Origin: Cephalotus follicularis
Taxonomy: Eukaryota > Streptophyta > Magnoliopsida > Oxalidales > Cephalotaceae
Assembly: GCA_001972305.1 (NCBI GenBank)
Contig: BDDD01000434.1
Span: forward strand, 1-64,000
DNA: 64,000 bases
Direction: 5' to 3'
Within the stretch, counting starts at the first letter, position 1; each line of letters opens with the position of its first letter. Below are positions 11,771 to 24,900 of the stretch, one piece after another. A program made the position numbers and the translations under genes. The notes under the pieces are model-generated. The model was given only the letters and a program-made list of their open reading frames with translations. It was not told where the DNA came from and did not search any database.

Positions 11771-12172
11771 TTATGCTTTTTGTAGGAGCACTTGAAAGCC
11801 AAAACCAATCAATGGTATATGAACAGTGGCTGCTCCAAACATATGACGGGTGACAAAAATCAGTTCATCACCCTAAAAACAAAAGATGGAGGACAAGTGA
11901 CATTCGAAGACGATGCAAAAGGGAAGATTGAAGGAGTTGGCACCATAGATAAAAACTCTTCAACCTCTATTGATAACGTCTTGTATGTCAAGGGACTCAA
12001 ACATAACCTTCTTATCATAAGTCAATTGTGTGACAAAGGTTATAGAGACACATTCGAAAAGACATATTGCATAGTAGTTAATGTCTTTGATAATTCAATC
12101 AAGTTCATTGGATATAGGCAAGATAATGTTTATGTTATGAATTTAAAGGATCTTAATTTTCAAAATGTATAA
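11771..12172 (+). pseudogene. Copia aspartic protease, catalytic Asp lost
   Basis: The region reads NQWYMNSGCSKHMTGDKNQF, then a protease body ending LKHNLLIISQLCDKGY. The family active site is D-S-G-C-S. Here the first residue is Asn (AAC), so the catalytic aspartate is replaced, consistent with a single G-to-A change. A TAA at 12170-12172 ends the frame before the integrase portion, in the same frame. The protease could not mature a polyprotein as it stands. Confidence 0.82.
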
Positions 12173-13069
12173 TGTCTTGTATCTATAAACAATGATGATA
12201 GTTGGTTATGGCATAGGAGACTAGGTCATGCTAGCATGAACACAGTTTCAAAAATTTTGAGATATGATCTCGTTAAAGTCCTTCCCAAACTTTTGTTTGA
12301 AAAAGATAAAATTTGTGATGCTTTTCAAATGAGAAAGCAAACTCAATCGTCTTTTAAAAGCAAAAATGTTGTTTCCACATCCATGCCATTAGAACTATTG
12401 CATATGGACTTGTTTGGACCGTCTAGGACTAGAAGTCTTGGTGAAAAACAATATGCTTTAGTTATTGTATATGATTTTTCAAGATTTACATGGATTTTGT
12501 TTTTAACAAATAAAAAAGATGCTTTCAACGAGTTTAAAATTTTTTGTAAAAAGATTCAAAATGAAAAGAATTCTACTATTAAATCTATTATAAGTGATAA
12601 TGGTAGAGAATTTGAAAATATCGATTTTGAAAATTTTTGCAATGAAAAAGGTTTTGTTCATAATTTTTCTTCTTCTAGAACTCCTCAACAAAATGGAGTT
12701 GTAGAGAGAAAAAATAGAACTTTGCAAGAAATGGCTAGAACAATGCTTTGCAAAAGTTCTTTGCCAAAATATTTTTGGGCTGAGGCCGTTAATACTGCAT
12801 GTTATGTGTTAAATCGTATAACGATAAGGCCCATTCTAAAAAAAACTCAATATGAATTATGGAGGCAGAGAAACCTTAATTTTAGTTACTTTCGTGAATT
12901 CGGGTGCAAGTGCTTTGTGCATAACAACGGCAAGGACAATCTCGGTAAGTTCGATGCTAAAGCGGATGAAGGTATTTTTCTTGGACACTCAAACTCTAGT
13001 AAAGCATATAGAATCTTTAATAAGAAAACATTGGTTATAGAAGAATATGTACATGTTATATTTGATTAA
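12173..13069 (+). pseudogene. Copia GAG-pre-integrase and integrase
   Basis: The pre-integrase zinc finger reads WHRRLGHASMNT ... ICDAFQMRKQ. The family has a second Cys where this copy has Phe (CDAF), so the HHCC finger is damaged. The DDE core is present: LLHMDLFGP, then ISDNGREF and NGVVERKNRTL. A C-terminal segment runs to YVHVIFD and a TAA at 13067-13069. The same frame continues after the stop toward RT, showing that one polyprotein has been cut by point mutation. Confidence 0.87.
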
Positions 13070-14525
13070 TCTATTCTTGTTATTTCTTCTCAAGTAGATA
13101 ATGATGAAGATATAAGTATTCTTTTAGCTTTTCTATCTCATATCGAACCTAAGAACATAGTCGAGGCTGAAAATGATGAGTTTTGGATTATAGCTATGCA
13201 AGAAGAGCTAAATCAGTTTAAACGCAATGATGTATGGGAACTAGTAGCTAGACCTGATGACCATTCGATTATTGAAACAAAATGGGTTTTTAGAAATAAA
13301 ATGGATGATCATGGTGTTATTGTTATAAATAAGGCTAGACTACTTGCTAAGGGCTATTCCCAAGGAGAAGGAATAGATTTTGATGGAACATATGCCTATG
13401 TAGATAGACTTGAATCTATTCGTGCGTTACTTGCATTTGCATCACATAAGAATCTTACATTATATCAAATGGATGTTAAAAGTGCTTTTCTAAATGGATT
13501 TATTAAAGAAAAAGTTTATGTTGAACAACCCCCTGGATTTCTTGATCCATTTTATCCTAACCATGTTTTAAATTGCAAAAAGCTTTATATGGTTTGAAAC
13601 AAGCTCCAAGAGCTTGGTACGAAAGGTTAAGCAATTTTTTAATTTCAAATGATTTTAAAAGAGGATGTATTGATATTACATTGTTTACAAAAACAAATCA
13701 TGATGATATATTAATAGTTCAGATTTATGTTGATGATATTTTTTTTGGTTCTATTAACAAAGTTATGTGTAAGGACATTGCTAATTTGATGAAAGATGAA
13801 TTTGAGATGAGTATGATGGGAGAGCTTAGCTACTTTCTCGGACTTCAAATAAAGCAACTCAAAGTTAGAATCTTTATCAACCAGTCCAAGTATGTGAAGG
13901 ATCTCCTCAAACGCTTTGGATTGGAGAATGCGAAGCATAGTAAGACACCAATGAGTACTACAACAAAGTTTGATAAGGATGAGAAAGGTAAATCTATCAA
14001 TCAAAAGCTATATAGAAGTATGATAGGCTCTTTGTTATATCTTACTGCTAGTAGACCGGATATCTTGTTTGCTATGTGTTTATGTGCACGTTTTCAGTCT
14101 AATCCTAAGGAGTCTCATCTTTTTGCTGCAAAACGTATTTTCAAGTGTCTTGCATATACACCTACAATAGGCTTATGGTATCCTAGGGAATCTAGTTTTG
14201 AATTGCACACCTATTCTGATGCCGATTTCGACGGATATAAGGTTGATAGGAAGAGCACAAGTGGATCATGTCATTTCTTAGGAAGCATGTTAGTATCTTG
14301 GTTTAGTAAAAAAACAAAATTCTATTGCTCTTTCCACTACCAAGGCTGAATATATTGCAGCCGGGAGTTGTTGTGCCCAAGCAATTTGGATGAAACAATA
14401 ATCAGTGGACTATGGTTATAAGTTTAGTAAAATACAAATAAAACGTGATAACACTAATAGCATTTGTTTATCAAAAAACCTTGTTCATCACTCTAGAACT
14501 AAACACATAGACATTAGACATCATT
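13070..14525 (+). pseudogene. Copia reverse transcriptase and RNase H (5' part)
   Basis: RT starts with AMQEELNQFKRNDVWELV (13190 on), TKWVFRNK and YQMDVKSAFLNG. A one-base loss in a T run near 13566-13570 shifts the frame, and the sequence resumes with KALYGLKQAPRAWYERL. The catalytic YVDDIFFGS is near 13727. RNase H has YSDADFDGYKVDRKSTSG. An extra A in the run at 14308-14314 shifts frame again before AEYIAAGSCC, and a TAA lies near 14400. Gypsy-2 interrupts at 14525, and the last residues are encoded at 25143-25288. Confidence 0.9.
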
Positions 14526-16049
14526 TTTAACGCCCAAAATTTTATAAATGATTATTTTAATATTGGCACAGTGTATGGTCGTATTGAGCCGATGGAGCCC
14601 GAATTAATAAAAAGCATCGCGTATTGGAACCGCAAATCATAAGGCCCAAAATGACTAATAAAGCCCATTTTTAATGCGCGACAATAAGGCCCTATGTTCG
14701 CATTTTTATTGCGATTATTTTGGTACCCATTCGGATAATTAATATTGTCGTTTGCAGATTAAACGGGACCCAGGACTTAGTATTTTGGCCAGTAAATACC
14801 AAGAAGGGAAGCAAAATTTAAAAGAAAGAAAAAGAGACACACGGGCGCATAAGGCACCCATGTGTTAGAAAGAACGACAGACGAGAGAGTGGGAGAGAGT
14901 GAGACAGCGGGAGAGAGACATCGGGAGAGAATTGGAGAGAGATGGCGCCGGAGAAGAAATGGCGTCGGGCAAAGCTAGACGGCCGGAAGCGTGCTGCGAC
15001 CCAAGGTAACCCCTTTCCTCTTCTCTTTTCCTTCTTCTCTCTTCTCCCCCGACATTTTACCGTCACTGTCAACGCCACCAGCCGTCGATTCCGTCACGGG
15101 TAAAGGGCCGGTCTTTGTCTAGAAGACCAGCTCTTCCCCTTTTGGTGGTCGTTGTGGTGTGTTTCGGTCGAAATCGGCCGGATTATATTCACTGAGTCGA
15201 CACGGCGAGTCCATCTCGCTATAGCCTGTGACACAGCATTTGGCATCGAGTCACGGCAAGTTAGAGCTACCAATGGACTGGTTGAAGCATTTTAAGGTCG
15301 GTTATGGCATTTTTGAGTGTTGACCGGAGTTGTGGTTGGTCGACGAGTCAACTCAGTGAGTTGAACTTACTGGCCGGCCGTGATAGTGCGTTTCACGGTG
15401 AGTCACGGCGAATGTCTGGCAGTGACACGTAGAATTGATGATTGTGTGGCGATTTTGGGTGGTGACCGAAGCTGTGGTTGACTGGCGAGTTGACTCAGTG
15501 AGTTGACTCACTGCTGGCCGTGACAGTGCATTTCACGACGCGTCACGGTGAGCCTCCTATGGTTTTGAACATATCATCCAATGTGGAACCTGTTTTTGGG
15601 TTTCACCGGAGCTAAATGAGTTGGCCGGAAACTGGCCGAAGCTCTGATTGCGGCTATGCTTGGTTTCCGTGCGTAGAGTGTAACGAAAATATGGTGTGCA
15701 TGCAGGATAAACGAAACGATCAAGGATAAACGAAACGATCAAGGATAGAGGATTTTCGAGCTTTACGAGCACAGTTGCTAAAAGGTAGGTTATACTATTG
15801 CTTGCATTACATTCATGCATTCTAAATAATTATATGGATTGATGTGTACGAATTGTATTTGTATGGGTGCATGATTGTATATATATATATATATATGAGC
15901 ATACAGATGGATATATATAATTGCATATGGCATATGATAAAAGGGTTCGATATTGAATTAAAAGGAGATGAGTTCTTGCCTTCTCATAATTCACGGGCTA
16001 TGGGATGAATCTTAAAGGGCTTTGAACTGTTTTGGAAATTGTTCCATTC

Positions 16050-16849
16050 TGAATAAACTACAATACTAAACCTCTCACAAGGTTGGATTTTACAATATAG
16101 GATTGCTCAAAATAATGAGAACAAGAATTGGCTTTGAAAGCAAAAATAAGACTTTTGATTGAGCTCTTTGATTTGAATGCTTTGAGTGTGATTTTCTTGA
16201 ATGATGTTTGTATGCTTGATTCACTTGTGTTGTTCTCTCTTCTGCACTTCAAAACATTCGTCCATTTATAGCTTAATGCCTCAAAGATCCGTTGGGATTA
16301 GTTTAGGATTAATTCCTTAATGGAATGTCCACTGAAATCTGTCAGAAAATTGCAGACGATCAAAGCGTCGACTGACCTCTCCCAAGCGTCGACGGTCATG
16401 TGACCGTTGGGGCTCCCAAATTTGAATACTCTGCTTGAAGCGCAGACGTTCCATTGATTATGTCGACCGCCAGATAAAGTGTCGACCGCCAGCCTTGAGC
16501 GTCGTCGCTTAGGCACATTTTAATTGCCATTTACTCTCTGTACCAGACAGCAGACGCTTTGCACTAAGCGTATGCGTTTTGCGCCTCAAAGCGCAGACGC
16601 TTGAATTTGAGCGTCGACGCTTGGAGTGTTATTTCCAATTCTCCAAGTGCTTCACCGGTAGACGCTTTGTTCTTGTCTCAACCGCCAGCCAAAGCGCAGA
16701 CGCTTTAATTGCAAGCGTCGGCGGTCTGTGCTGTTTCTGCATAATTTCTGCTGATATGTTTATCTTTTACCTTTCTTGCACATAAAGAAACTTTGTCAAA
16801 TACAAATATGTTATCATCAAAACATAGGATTGAGACATAAATGTCAACA
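16050..16849 (-). mobile_element. Copia solo LTR, minus strand
   Basis: An 800-base TG...CA block inserted in the Gypsy-2 5' LTR with the exact TSD CATTC (16045-16049 and 16850-16854). The corresponding site in the 3' LTR is empty (23470-23480). On the minus strand it begins TGTTGACATTTATGTCTC and carries TTTTGATGATAACA, like the copia 3' LTR at 25673. It has many AAGCGTCGACGC/AAGCGTCTGCGC words and a TATAAATGGA box at 16261-16270 (minus). No internal element sequence remains, as expected after LTR-LTR recombination. Confidence 0.9.
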
Positions 16850-17772
16850 CATTCGTTTACGAACTCTTTCAAAAATTGCATTTTCTATCAAAACCGTCGA
16901 TGGTTTATGCTTTAAAAACCAAAACCCGTCGATGCTTTCATGTCTTAAACTGAGTAGTTGATGTTTTATACTTATGCTTTCTAAAACCGTCGACGGTTTT
17001 ATGAGTTAAACCAAGCAGTCGATGCCTTAAGCTTTAAAACAAACCGTTGAAACTTTATACTTGTGCTTTTTAAAACTGTCGACGCCCGGGGCTAAGCATC
17101 GACGCTTAGTGCCCTATTCAGCCCAAACACACCGTTTTACATGGTTTTCCATCCAAAATGGTTTTATCTTCAACCGGATTCCATAGAAAGCCTCCCTAAG
17201 GCTTTGTAACCTATGGAAATCCTTCTGTCTCATATTTGATTTCTAAATCGATGTTCAAAGTGAAGTTTTAAGGAAAGTACTCAATAAAAGAGTTTTACAC
17301 AAATGGTTTCTAAATGGTTTTCAAAATTGTCAGGATAGTTCCATTGGGATATCGAGGCGCAGATATCTTATTTGTACTTTCTCTCCATTGTTTTATGGAT
17401 TTTAGAATGGTCAGCTACTTCCATTGGGACATTTGGGCGCGGATACTCCCATTTGGACTCCCTTTCCATTCATTATAACCTTGATAGGGACCAACCAAAT
17501 GATATATGAAAATTGATTACAAAATGGATTTTGGAAACGAAAATGGCCATTGAATATGAAACAACATGACTCATGATTACAGAAATAATATTATATGATT
17601 TGACGGATGTGGATCCTATGAGATCCTTTACAAAATGGTCCCTATCATTTAAAAGCATACATGATTTTGGGTCATAACTACGGGATGGATTATTGACTGT
17701 ATTGTATGAGACTAACGAGATAACCCGTTCCTGACATTCATTTCCGTCGTGAATGTCTGGAACGGTAGACAA

Positions 17773-17919
17773 TATACATTGCGCGGATCCCACACATTGG
17801 GTGGACCCATATACATTGCGCGGACCACACACATTGGGTGGACCTATATACATTACGCGGACCCCACACATAGGTGGACCCATATACGTTGCGCGGACCC
17901 CACACATGGGTGGACCCCT
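17773..17919 (+). repeat. 37-bp tandem repeat in the Gypsy-2 5' LTR (about 4 copies)
   Basis: Unit starts are at 17773, 17810, 17847 and 17883. Each unit reads TATACATTGCGCGGACC followed by CCACACATTGGGTGGACCCA with small changes. Reading frames through it are an artefact of the repeat. Confidence 0.9.
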
Positions 17920-18570
17920 ACAAATCAAGAAATAAATGACGTGGTCAGTGTTATCTCATTCCTCACACCTCCAAACACCAAAAGTGCATCGAGGATGGGA
18001 TGGACCCTATGGATTGGTTGTCCCTATGATTGATATGGATTGTTATATGGATTATCTGCAGGCATATGGCCTTTGATGTGATTAGGACTAGCTAAATATA
18101 CCCCGCTTAGGGACGGCTGGTATATTGAAGCTATCCACGATTTCCATTTACACACATGATATCACCTGGCATATTTATACACATATATATATTGTTTACC
18201 ACATGACTTATGATTACACTAGATGCATGCATAGCACCTTACTACCCTGTGGAATGCATGACATATCTTTATACTGTTGCACGCATATCACCATTATGCT
18301 GATGCACTACATGAAATACATTGATATATTGTTACACGCATATTACTATTCATGCCGAAATTTCGGGAGATTTTAAGAGTTAGTTTTTGTTTGATTTGAT
18401 TATTCCGCTGATGTTATATAATGATTCTTCCGCTTATATGACTTATGTTTAAAGTTTTAAATTTATAGCACTTTTTGGAGTATGATTATATATGATTGAA
18501 TGACTGAAGAGAATGAATATCATGCGTTGGATCGTGGGGGTTTACTCTATCGGTTCGGGGTGCGACAGCT

Positions 18571-18583
18571 TGGTATCAGAGCC
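18571..18583 (+). other. Gypsy-2 primer binding site
   Basis: TGGTATCAGAGCC lies three bases after the 5' LTR end at 18567. This is a full match to the usual tRNA-Met primer site of plant LTR elements. Confidence 0.85.
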
Positions 18584-20100
18584 GGTCCTATGCTGGATAC
18601 GCCAGGATAGGGTCCTTGGCTATGGGAATTGAGAATGAGTGATGGCAATAAAGTTCTAATTGGAGTCACTTGGAATAGCGGAATGATAAGTGTTACATGG
18701 AGTTTCTTGGAATTATGGATATGAGAAGTCGATAGCTGAATCTTTGTCCCTTAAAGAAGTAGATATGGAACGGAAAAGGGAAGGAACTACCATACCACAT
18801 TTAGACTAGTCCCACGGTCGGGAATTACCGAGGACATACAATTTGACCTAGTCTCACAGTTTTATGGTATGGGCTGGTTATACAGTTTTGGATAGTACGG
18901 TTATGGACCGTACAGCCATGAATCGTATGGCTAGGGATCGTGTGGTTATGGCTAAGGGATAAGGTATGAATACGAATACGATATGTTTGCGGATCGTATC
19001 GTTATGGATCATAATGGTCCGGATTGTGATGGTATAGTGGGAAGACAGTTCGTGTGTTTAGTTAACCCTCCTATGGATATCGGATGGATTGGTTAGCAGC
19101 ACATTGTACCCATGTGAAAGGTTACGGGGAGGTCGTAACCTTCAATATATCAAGATAGTCTCAATTTCAGTTTATTGGGACTTTGGATCATCAGCCAGTT
19201 TAGATGATATCGGCCGTTCATGCTGATAGACTTATGGGACAAGGTTACAGTGGATATCTGGCATATATGAACAGGAGACTGGTACCGAGGTTTGAGGATG
19301 TTCTGGTTGTTTATGAATACCTGGACGTGGTTCCGGGCGAGTTAACATCCTTATCTCTAAAGAAGGGTTCATAGTATCTGATTGATTGTTTCTAGGGGTT
19401 TGGCTAGAATTCTCCTTTGTTTGTCAACCCCTCTGTCGATCAACACATTGACGCATTGGTTCATAGTGTCGACACTTATGAGTGAAGAGTTGACACCCTA
19501 GAGGTGATCAGTTGATGTGATGACCATTCTTTCGCGTTTCTGTGCATTAACCAGTGTTACAAGTTGACGCTGACAGTGATGACGTCGACGCCTAGAGGAT
19601 GGTGTTGACACCCAAATGTCCTGTTTCATATGAAGTATCTGGTTTTGCTTGGGTTCTATCCTTAAAGGATTCCCTAGTCAGGCTAGCACCTAAGGCTACT
19701 GAGTAGGTCGTTTCTGAGGCTGCCAAGTAGTCTAGACTTTCTAGGGAGGCCGACTTCGAAAAGGTAACCCCTCCAAAACCCCATGAGATATACCAATGGT
19801 GTGACAGTGAGGGCCATGACATGTGAAGCGAGCAGGTCACCGACTGAGATAACCGTGGTAGATTTGTGTGGCACCGAGAGGAAGGGTCGACGAGCCCTGA
19901 CTACAGGACGTATATTGTACAGTTTATGGTATATGGTTATGGCATGGCAAAGATACTGTTATGGACCCGGATTCGCTCAGTTCATGTATTGCCTTGTGAC
20001 TCATATGTCATGCTAATGTGAAACTAGAACCCTTATGGAATGTTATGTAAGTTAACACCCCAATGGGAGAATCTATTCATCCTGAAGGAGTGTGTGAGTC
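18584..20100 (+). other. Gypsy-2 interior without recognisable gene
   Basis: The gag and protease region is expected here. Repetitive TATGG(A/C)CGTA-like text is seen near 18840-19040, and GTCGAC/GTTGAC words lie near 19430-19610. No zinc knuckle, protease motif or long frame is visible. The region may be decayed gag or replaced sequence. Confidence 0.5.
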
Positions 20101-21890
20101 GTGCGCTATAAAGATAGCCGACCCTATATGACGGCAAACCTCCTAGTGTTGCCAATGGATGAGTTAGAAAGTAATTACAGAGATGGATCCATTTGGATGT
20201 GTGTTATCATCGACAATCCCCAAGTCACGATATGGACCTTGTGGGTGGATCGTAGTGTCGTTAAAGGGGATGATCAATTCCTTACTACATTCACAAACTT
20301 TATGGAAGGGGTGTGTAATCCATATCTTGACCATATCATCGTAGTCTCCTTCGATGATGTGTTAGTGCATTCCAAGCTTGCGGAATGCCATGGGAATCGG
20401 TTGTACTAAACACGGCAGGTCTTGCGAGATCGCCAGTGGTATGCCAATTCAGCAAGTGTGGAGTTTTTAGTATTGGAGGTAGCTTCCTTGTTCACGTTGA
20501 CCACAGTGCTAGTTCGTCTGTGCACCTAACAAGTGAAGAAGCAGTGAAGGATTGGGAATGGCCGATAAACGTGACAATAGTCCGTGGTTTCTTAGGCTTA
20601 GTGGGTTACTATCACCGCTTTGTCGAGGAATTTTTACGGATTACCACACCTTTGACCCGATTGACGCAGAAAGACAGGATATAAAAGATGACAGTGGTAA
20701 AGGGAGCTTCCAGGAGTTAAAACATCGCATAATATCTGCGTCGGTCATGGTTTTACCTGAGAGCAATGATGGTTTCGTGGTATATAGTGATGCCTCAGGG
20801 AACGGTGTGAATTGTGTTTTGAGATTTTTTAGGGAATGAGCCCCTATGTCTTAAGGAAAGTTGGAGCCTTAGGAGTAAGTATTCCACTCACGACCTAGAA
20901 TTTTCATCGTTAGCCGTGCGCAACGCCAATGGAGACCCTGTCTATACGGCACAAAGTTAGAGGTTTTCACATATCACAAGGGTCCGAAACATCCTTTCTC
21001 TTAGAATGATCTAAATATGAAACAAAGAAGGTGGATGGAGCTACTCAATGGTTACATCTGTGAGATCCAATGTCAACCAGGCGATGCTAATATGCTTGCA
21101 GATGCCTTAGGTCGCTGATTAGCTTGCTTGACGGTATCCCAAGTACAAGCACGACCGTGGATGATGGATAGAATTGAGAGGCTCAAGGGATGGATGATGA
21201 ATTGCTTAAGGCTACATTACATGATCAAGACGAATTCAAACCCGAATTCTCAATTTGTGGTGATGAGTTCATAAGATCCCAATACAGAATTTGTATCCTT
21301 TACAATAAATGGTTGAAGGGTGAGCTATGGTCATAAGCCTATCGCTCCAGTTTCTCAGTACATCCGGAGATTAGCAAGATGTATCGAGATCTGTAATTCA
21401 ATTTGGTGGAATGACATGAAGAGAGAGTAGGTGCAGTTGCCCATTGACTTGCCTTACCACTCACCCTTACGGGATTGGAACCTACCATGTATGGTAGAGT
21501 ATATGCCTTGATCAGTGTGGCATCACAGAAGCGTGTTGGATAGAGATAACAGTTGGAATGGACTTCTGCCGTTAGCAGAACTCACACGGGAAGATCATGT
21601 ATTTTATAAGGTGTTCATACCTCAATACTCAGAATGTATTATCCAGATCCTTCTCACGTGCTACCATATGAGCCGTTAGGGCTAAGGACGGATACGAGTT
21701 GAGGAGAACTCATATATATGTACATAAATATATGTTCAGAGATTGTTTTCAAATGATATGGACGCCTAAGGACGATGAAACGGGTTATACGGTCGTGGAC
21801 CAAATGGTTAAAGGATGAGGATGTTTCATGGGTGAAGTGTGATGATAATGCTATGAGCTTGAGAAAGTTGCATGAGACGCGAGAGAGAAA
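20101..21890 (+). pseudogene. Gypsy-2 pol remnant (RT, RNase H, integrase traces)
   Basis: Traces appear in shifting frames. An RT catalytic region is altered to VVSFDDVLVHSK (about 20339-20375). VRGFLGLVGYYHRFVEEF is at about 20580-20630. RNase H appears as [10 protein letters not shown] (about 20775-20805) and MKQRRWMEL-like text near 21016, with the LADALGR end near 21098. Integrase traces are limited to SVHPEISKMYRDL near 21355. Stops and frameshifts are dense. The order is Ty3/gypsy. Confidence 0.8.
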
Positions 21891-21951
21891 CGAAGACATT
21901 CTACCCTCTCATGTTTTAACCTAGGAAATCTCGGGACGAGATTTTTCTAAT

Positions 21952-21961
21952 GAGGGGAGGA
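21952..21961 (+). other. Gypsy-2 polypurine tract
   Basis: GAGGGGAGGA abuts the 3' LTR start at 21962 and follows TCGGGACGAGATTTTTCTAA, the lead-in typical of these Ty3 elements. Confidence 0.8.
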
Positions 21962-24900
21962 TGTAACGCCCAAAATTTTATAAATGATTATTTTAATATT
22001 GGCACAGTGTATGGCCGTATTGAGCCGATGGAGCCCGAATTAATAAAAAGCATAGTGTATTGGAGCCGCAATTCATAAGGCCCAAAATGACTAATAAAGC
22101 CCATTTTTAATGCGTGACAATAAGGCCCTATGTTCGCATTTTTATTGCGATTGTTTTGGTACCCGTTCGGATAATTAATATTACCGTTTGCGGATTAAAC
22201 GGGACCCAGGCCTTAGTATTTTGGCCAGTAAATACCAAGAAGGGAAGCAAAATTTAACAGAAAGAAAAAGAGACACACGGGCGCATAAGGCACCCGTGTG
22301 TTAGAAAGAATGACAGACGAGAGAGTGGGAGAGAGTGAGACAGCGGGAGAGAGACATCGGGAGAGAACGGGAGAGAGATGGTGCCGGAGAAGAAATGGCG
22401 CCGGGCGAAGCTCGATGGCCGAAAGCGTGCTGCGACCCACGGTAACCCCTTTCCTCTTCTCTTTTCCTTATTCTCTCTTCTCCACCGACGTTTTACCGTC
22501 ACTGTCAACGCCACCAGCCGCCAATTCCGTCGCGGGTAAAGGGGCGGTCTTTGTCTAGAAGACCAGCTTTTCCCCTTTTGGTGGTCGTTGTGGTGTGTTT
22601 CGACCGGAATCGGCCGGATTATAGCCACTGAGTCAACACGGCGAGCCAATATCACTGTCGCCTGTGACAGGACGTTTGGCGCCGAGTCACTGTGAGTTGT
22701 GGCAACCAATGGACTGGTTAAAGCATTTTAATGTCGGTTATGGCATTTTTGAGTGTTGACCAGAGTTGTGGTTGGCCAGCGAGTCAACTCAGTGAGTTGA
22801 ACTCACTGGCCGGCCGTGACAGCGCGTTTCACGGAAAGTCACGGCGAGTCTCTGGCAGTGACGCGTAGAATTGATGATTGTGTGGCGATTTTGGGTGGTG
22901 ACCGAAGCTATGGTTGACCAGCTAGTTGACTCACTGCCAGCCGTGACATCGCGTTTCACGACGAGTCACGGTGAGCCTCCGATGGTTTTGAACATATCAT
23001 CCAATGTAGAACCTGTTTTTGGGTTTCACCGGAGCTAAATGAGTTGGTCGGAAACTGGTCAAAGCTTTGATGGTGGCTGTGCTTGGTTTCCGTGCGTAAA
23101 ATGTAACGGAAATATGTTGTTCATTCAGGATAAACGAAACGATCAAGGATAAACGAAACGATCAAGGATAGAGGATTTTTGAGCTTTACGAGCTCAGTTC
23201 CTAAGAGGGAGGTTATACTATTGCTTGCATTATATTCATGCATTCTAAATAATTATATGGATTGATGTGTAAGAATTGTATTTGTATGGATGCATGATTG
23301 TGTATATATATATATTCGAGCATACGGATGGATATATATAATTGCATATGGCATATGATAAAAGGGTTCGATATTGAATTAAGAGGAGATGAGTTCTTGC
23401 CTTCTCTTAATTCACGGGCTATGGGATGAATCTTAAAGGGCTTTGAACTGTTTTGGACATTGTTCCATTGGTTTATGAACTCTTTCACAAACTGCATTTT
23501 CTATCAAAACCGTCGACGCTTTATGCTTTCAAAACCAAAACCCGTCGACGCTTTAAGTCTTAAACTGAGTAGTCGATGTTTTATACTTATGCTTTCTAAA
23601 ACCGTCGACGCTTTTATGAGTTAAACCAAACAGTCGACGCCTTATGCTTTAAAACAAACCGTTGACACTTCATACTTGTGATTTTTAAAACTGTTGACGC
23701 CCGAGGCTAAGCATCGACGCTTAGTGCCCTATTCAGCCCAAACACACTGTTTTACATGGTTTTCCATCCAAAATGGTTTTATCTTCAACCAGATTCCATA
23801 GAAAGCCTCCCTAAGGCTTTGTAACCTATGGAAATCCTTCTGTATCATATTTGATTTTTAAATCGATGTTCAAAGTGAAGTTTTAAGGAAAGTACTCAAT
23901 AAAAGAGTTTTACGCAAATGGTTTATAAATGGTTTTCAAAATGGTCAGGATAGTTCCATTGGGATATCGAGACGCAGATATCTTATTTGGACTTCCTCTC
24001 CATTGTTTTATGGATTTTAGAATGGTCAGGTACTTCCATTGGGACATCTGGGCGCGAATACTACCATTTGGACTCCTTTTCCATTCATCATAACTTTGAT
24101 AGGGACCAATCAAATGATATATGAAAATTGATTACAAAATTGATTTTGGAAACGAAAATGGCCATTGAATATGAAACAAAATGACTCATGATTACAGAAA
24201 TAATATTATATGATTTGACGAATGTGGATCCTATGAGATCCTTTACAAAATGGTTCCTATCATTTAAAAGCATACATGATTTTGGGTCACAACTACAGGA
24301 TGGATTATTGATTGTATTGTATGAGACTAACGAGATAACCCGTTCCTGACATTCATTTCCGTCGTGAATGTCAGGAACGATAGACCATATACATTGCGCG
24401 GACCCCACACATTGGGTGGACCCATATACATTGCGCGGACCCCACACATTGGGTGGACCCATATACATTACGCGGACCCCACACATGGGTGGACCCATAT
24501 ACGTTGCGCAGACCCCTCACATTGGGTGGACCCATATACGTTGCGCGGATACCACACATGGGTTGACCCCTACAAATCAAGAAATAAACGATGTGGTCAG
24601 TGTTATCTCATTCCTCACACCTCCACGACACCAAAAGTGCTTCGAGGGTGGGATGGACCCTATGGACTGATTGTACCTATGATTGATATGACCTGTTATA
24701 TGGATTGTCTGTAGGCCTATGGCCTTTGATGTGATTAGGACTAGCTAAATATACCCCGCTTAGGGACGGCTGGTATATTGAAGCTGTCCACGATTTCCAT
24801 TTACACACATGATATCACCTGGCATATTGATACACATATATATATTGTTTACCACATGACTTATGATTACACTGGATGCATGCATAGCACCTTACTACCC

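Larger units (their letters stand above)
14526..18567 (+). repeat. Gypsy-2 5' LTR with an inserted copia solo LTR
   Basis: It ends GGTTCGGGGTGCGACA before the primer site. It matches 21962-25137 apart from the insertion at 16050-16854 and small indels. The ~15000-15540 part has recurring TCACGGCGAGTC and GAGTCAACTCAGTGAGTTGA motifs. A directly repeated 22-base block (GGATAAACGAAACGATCAA) lies near 15704-15745. CGTCGACG words at 16890-17110 are more decayed here (CGTCGATGG) than in the 3' LTR. Confidence 0.92.

Noticed and set aside
17473..18033. Frames with repeated GPPMCGVRVMYMG-like peptides on both strands of the Gypsy-2 LTRs
   Set aside because: They are generated by the 37-bp tandem repeat, with length close to a multiple of three. 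They lie in LTRs and there is no independent evidence of translation.
17773..24571. CRISPR-like regular repeats
   Set aside because: Units are contiguous without unique spacers and lie in plant LTRs, so they are tandem repeats.
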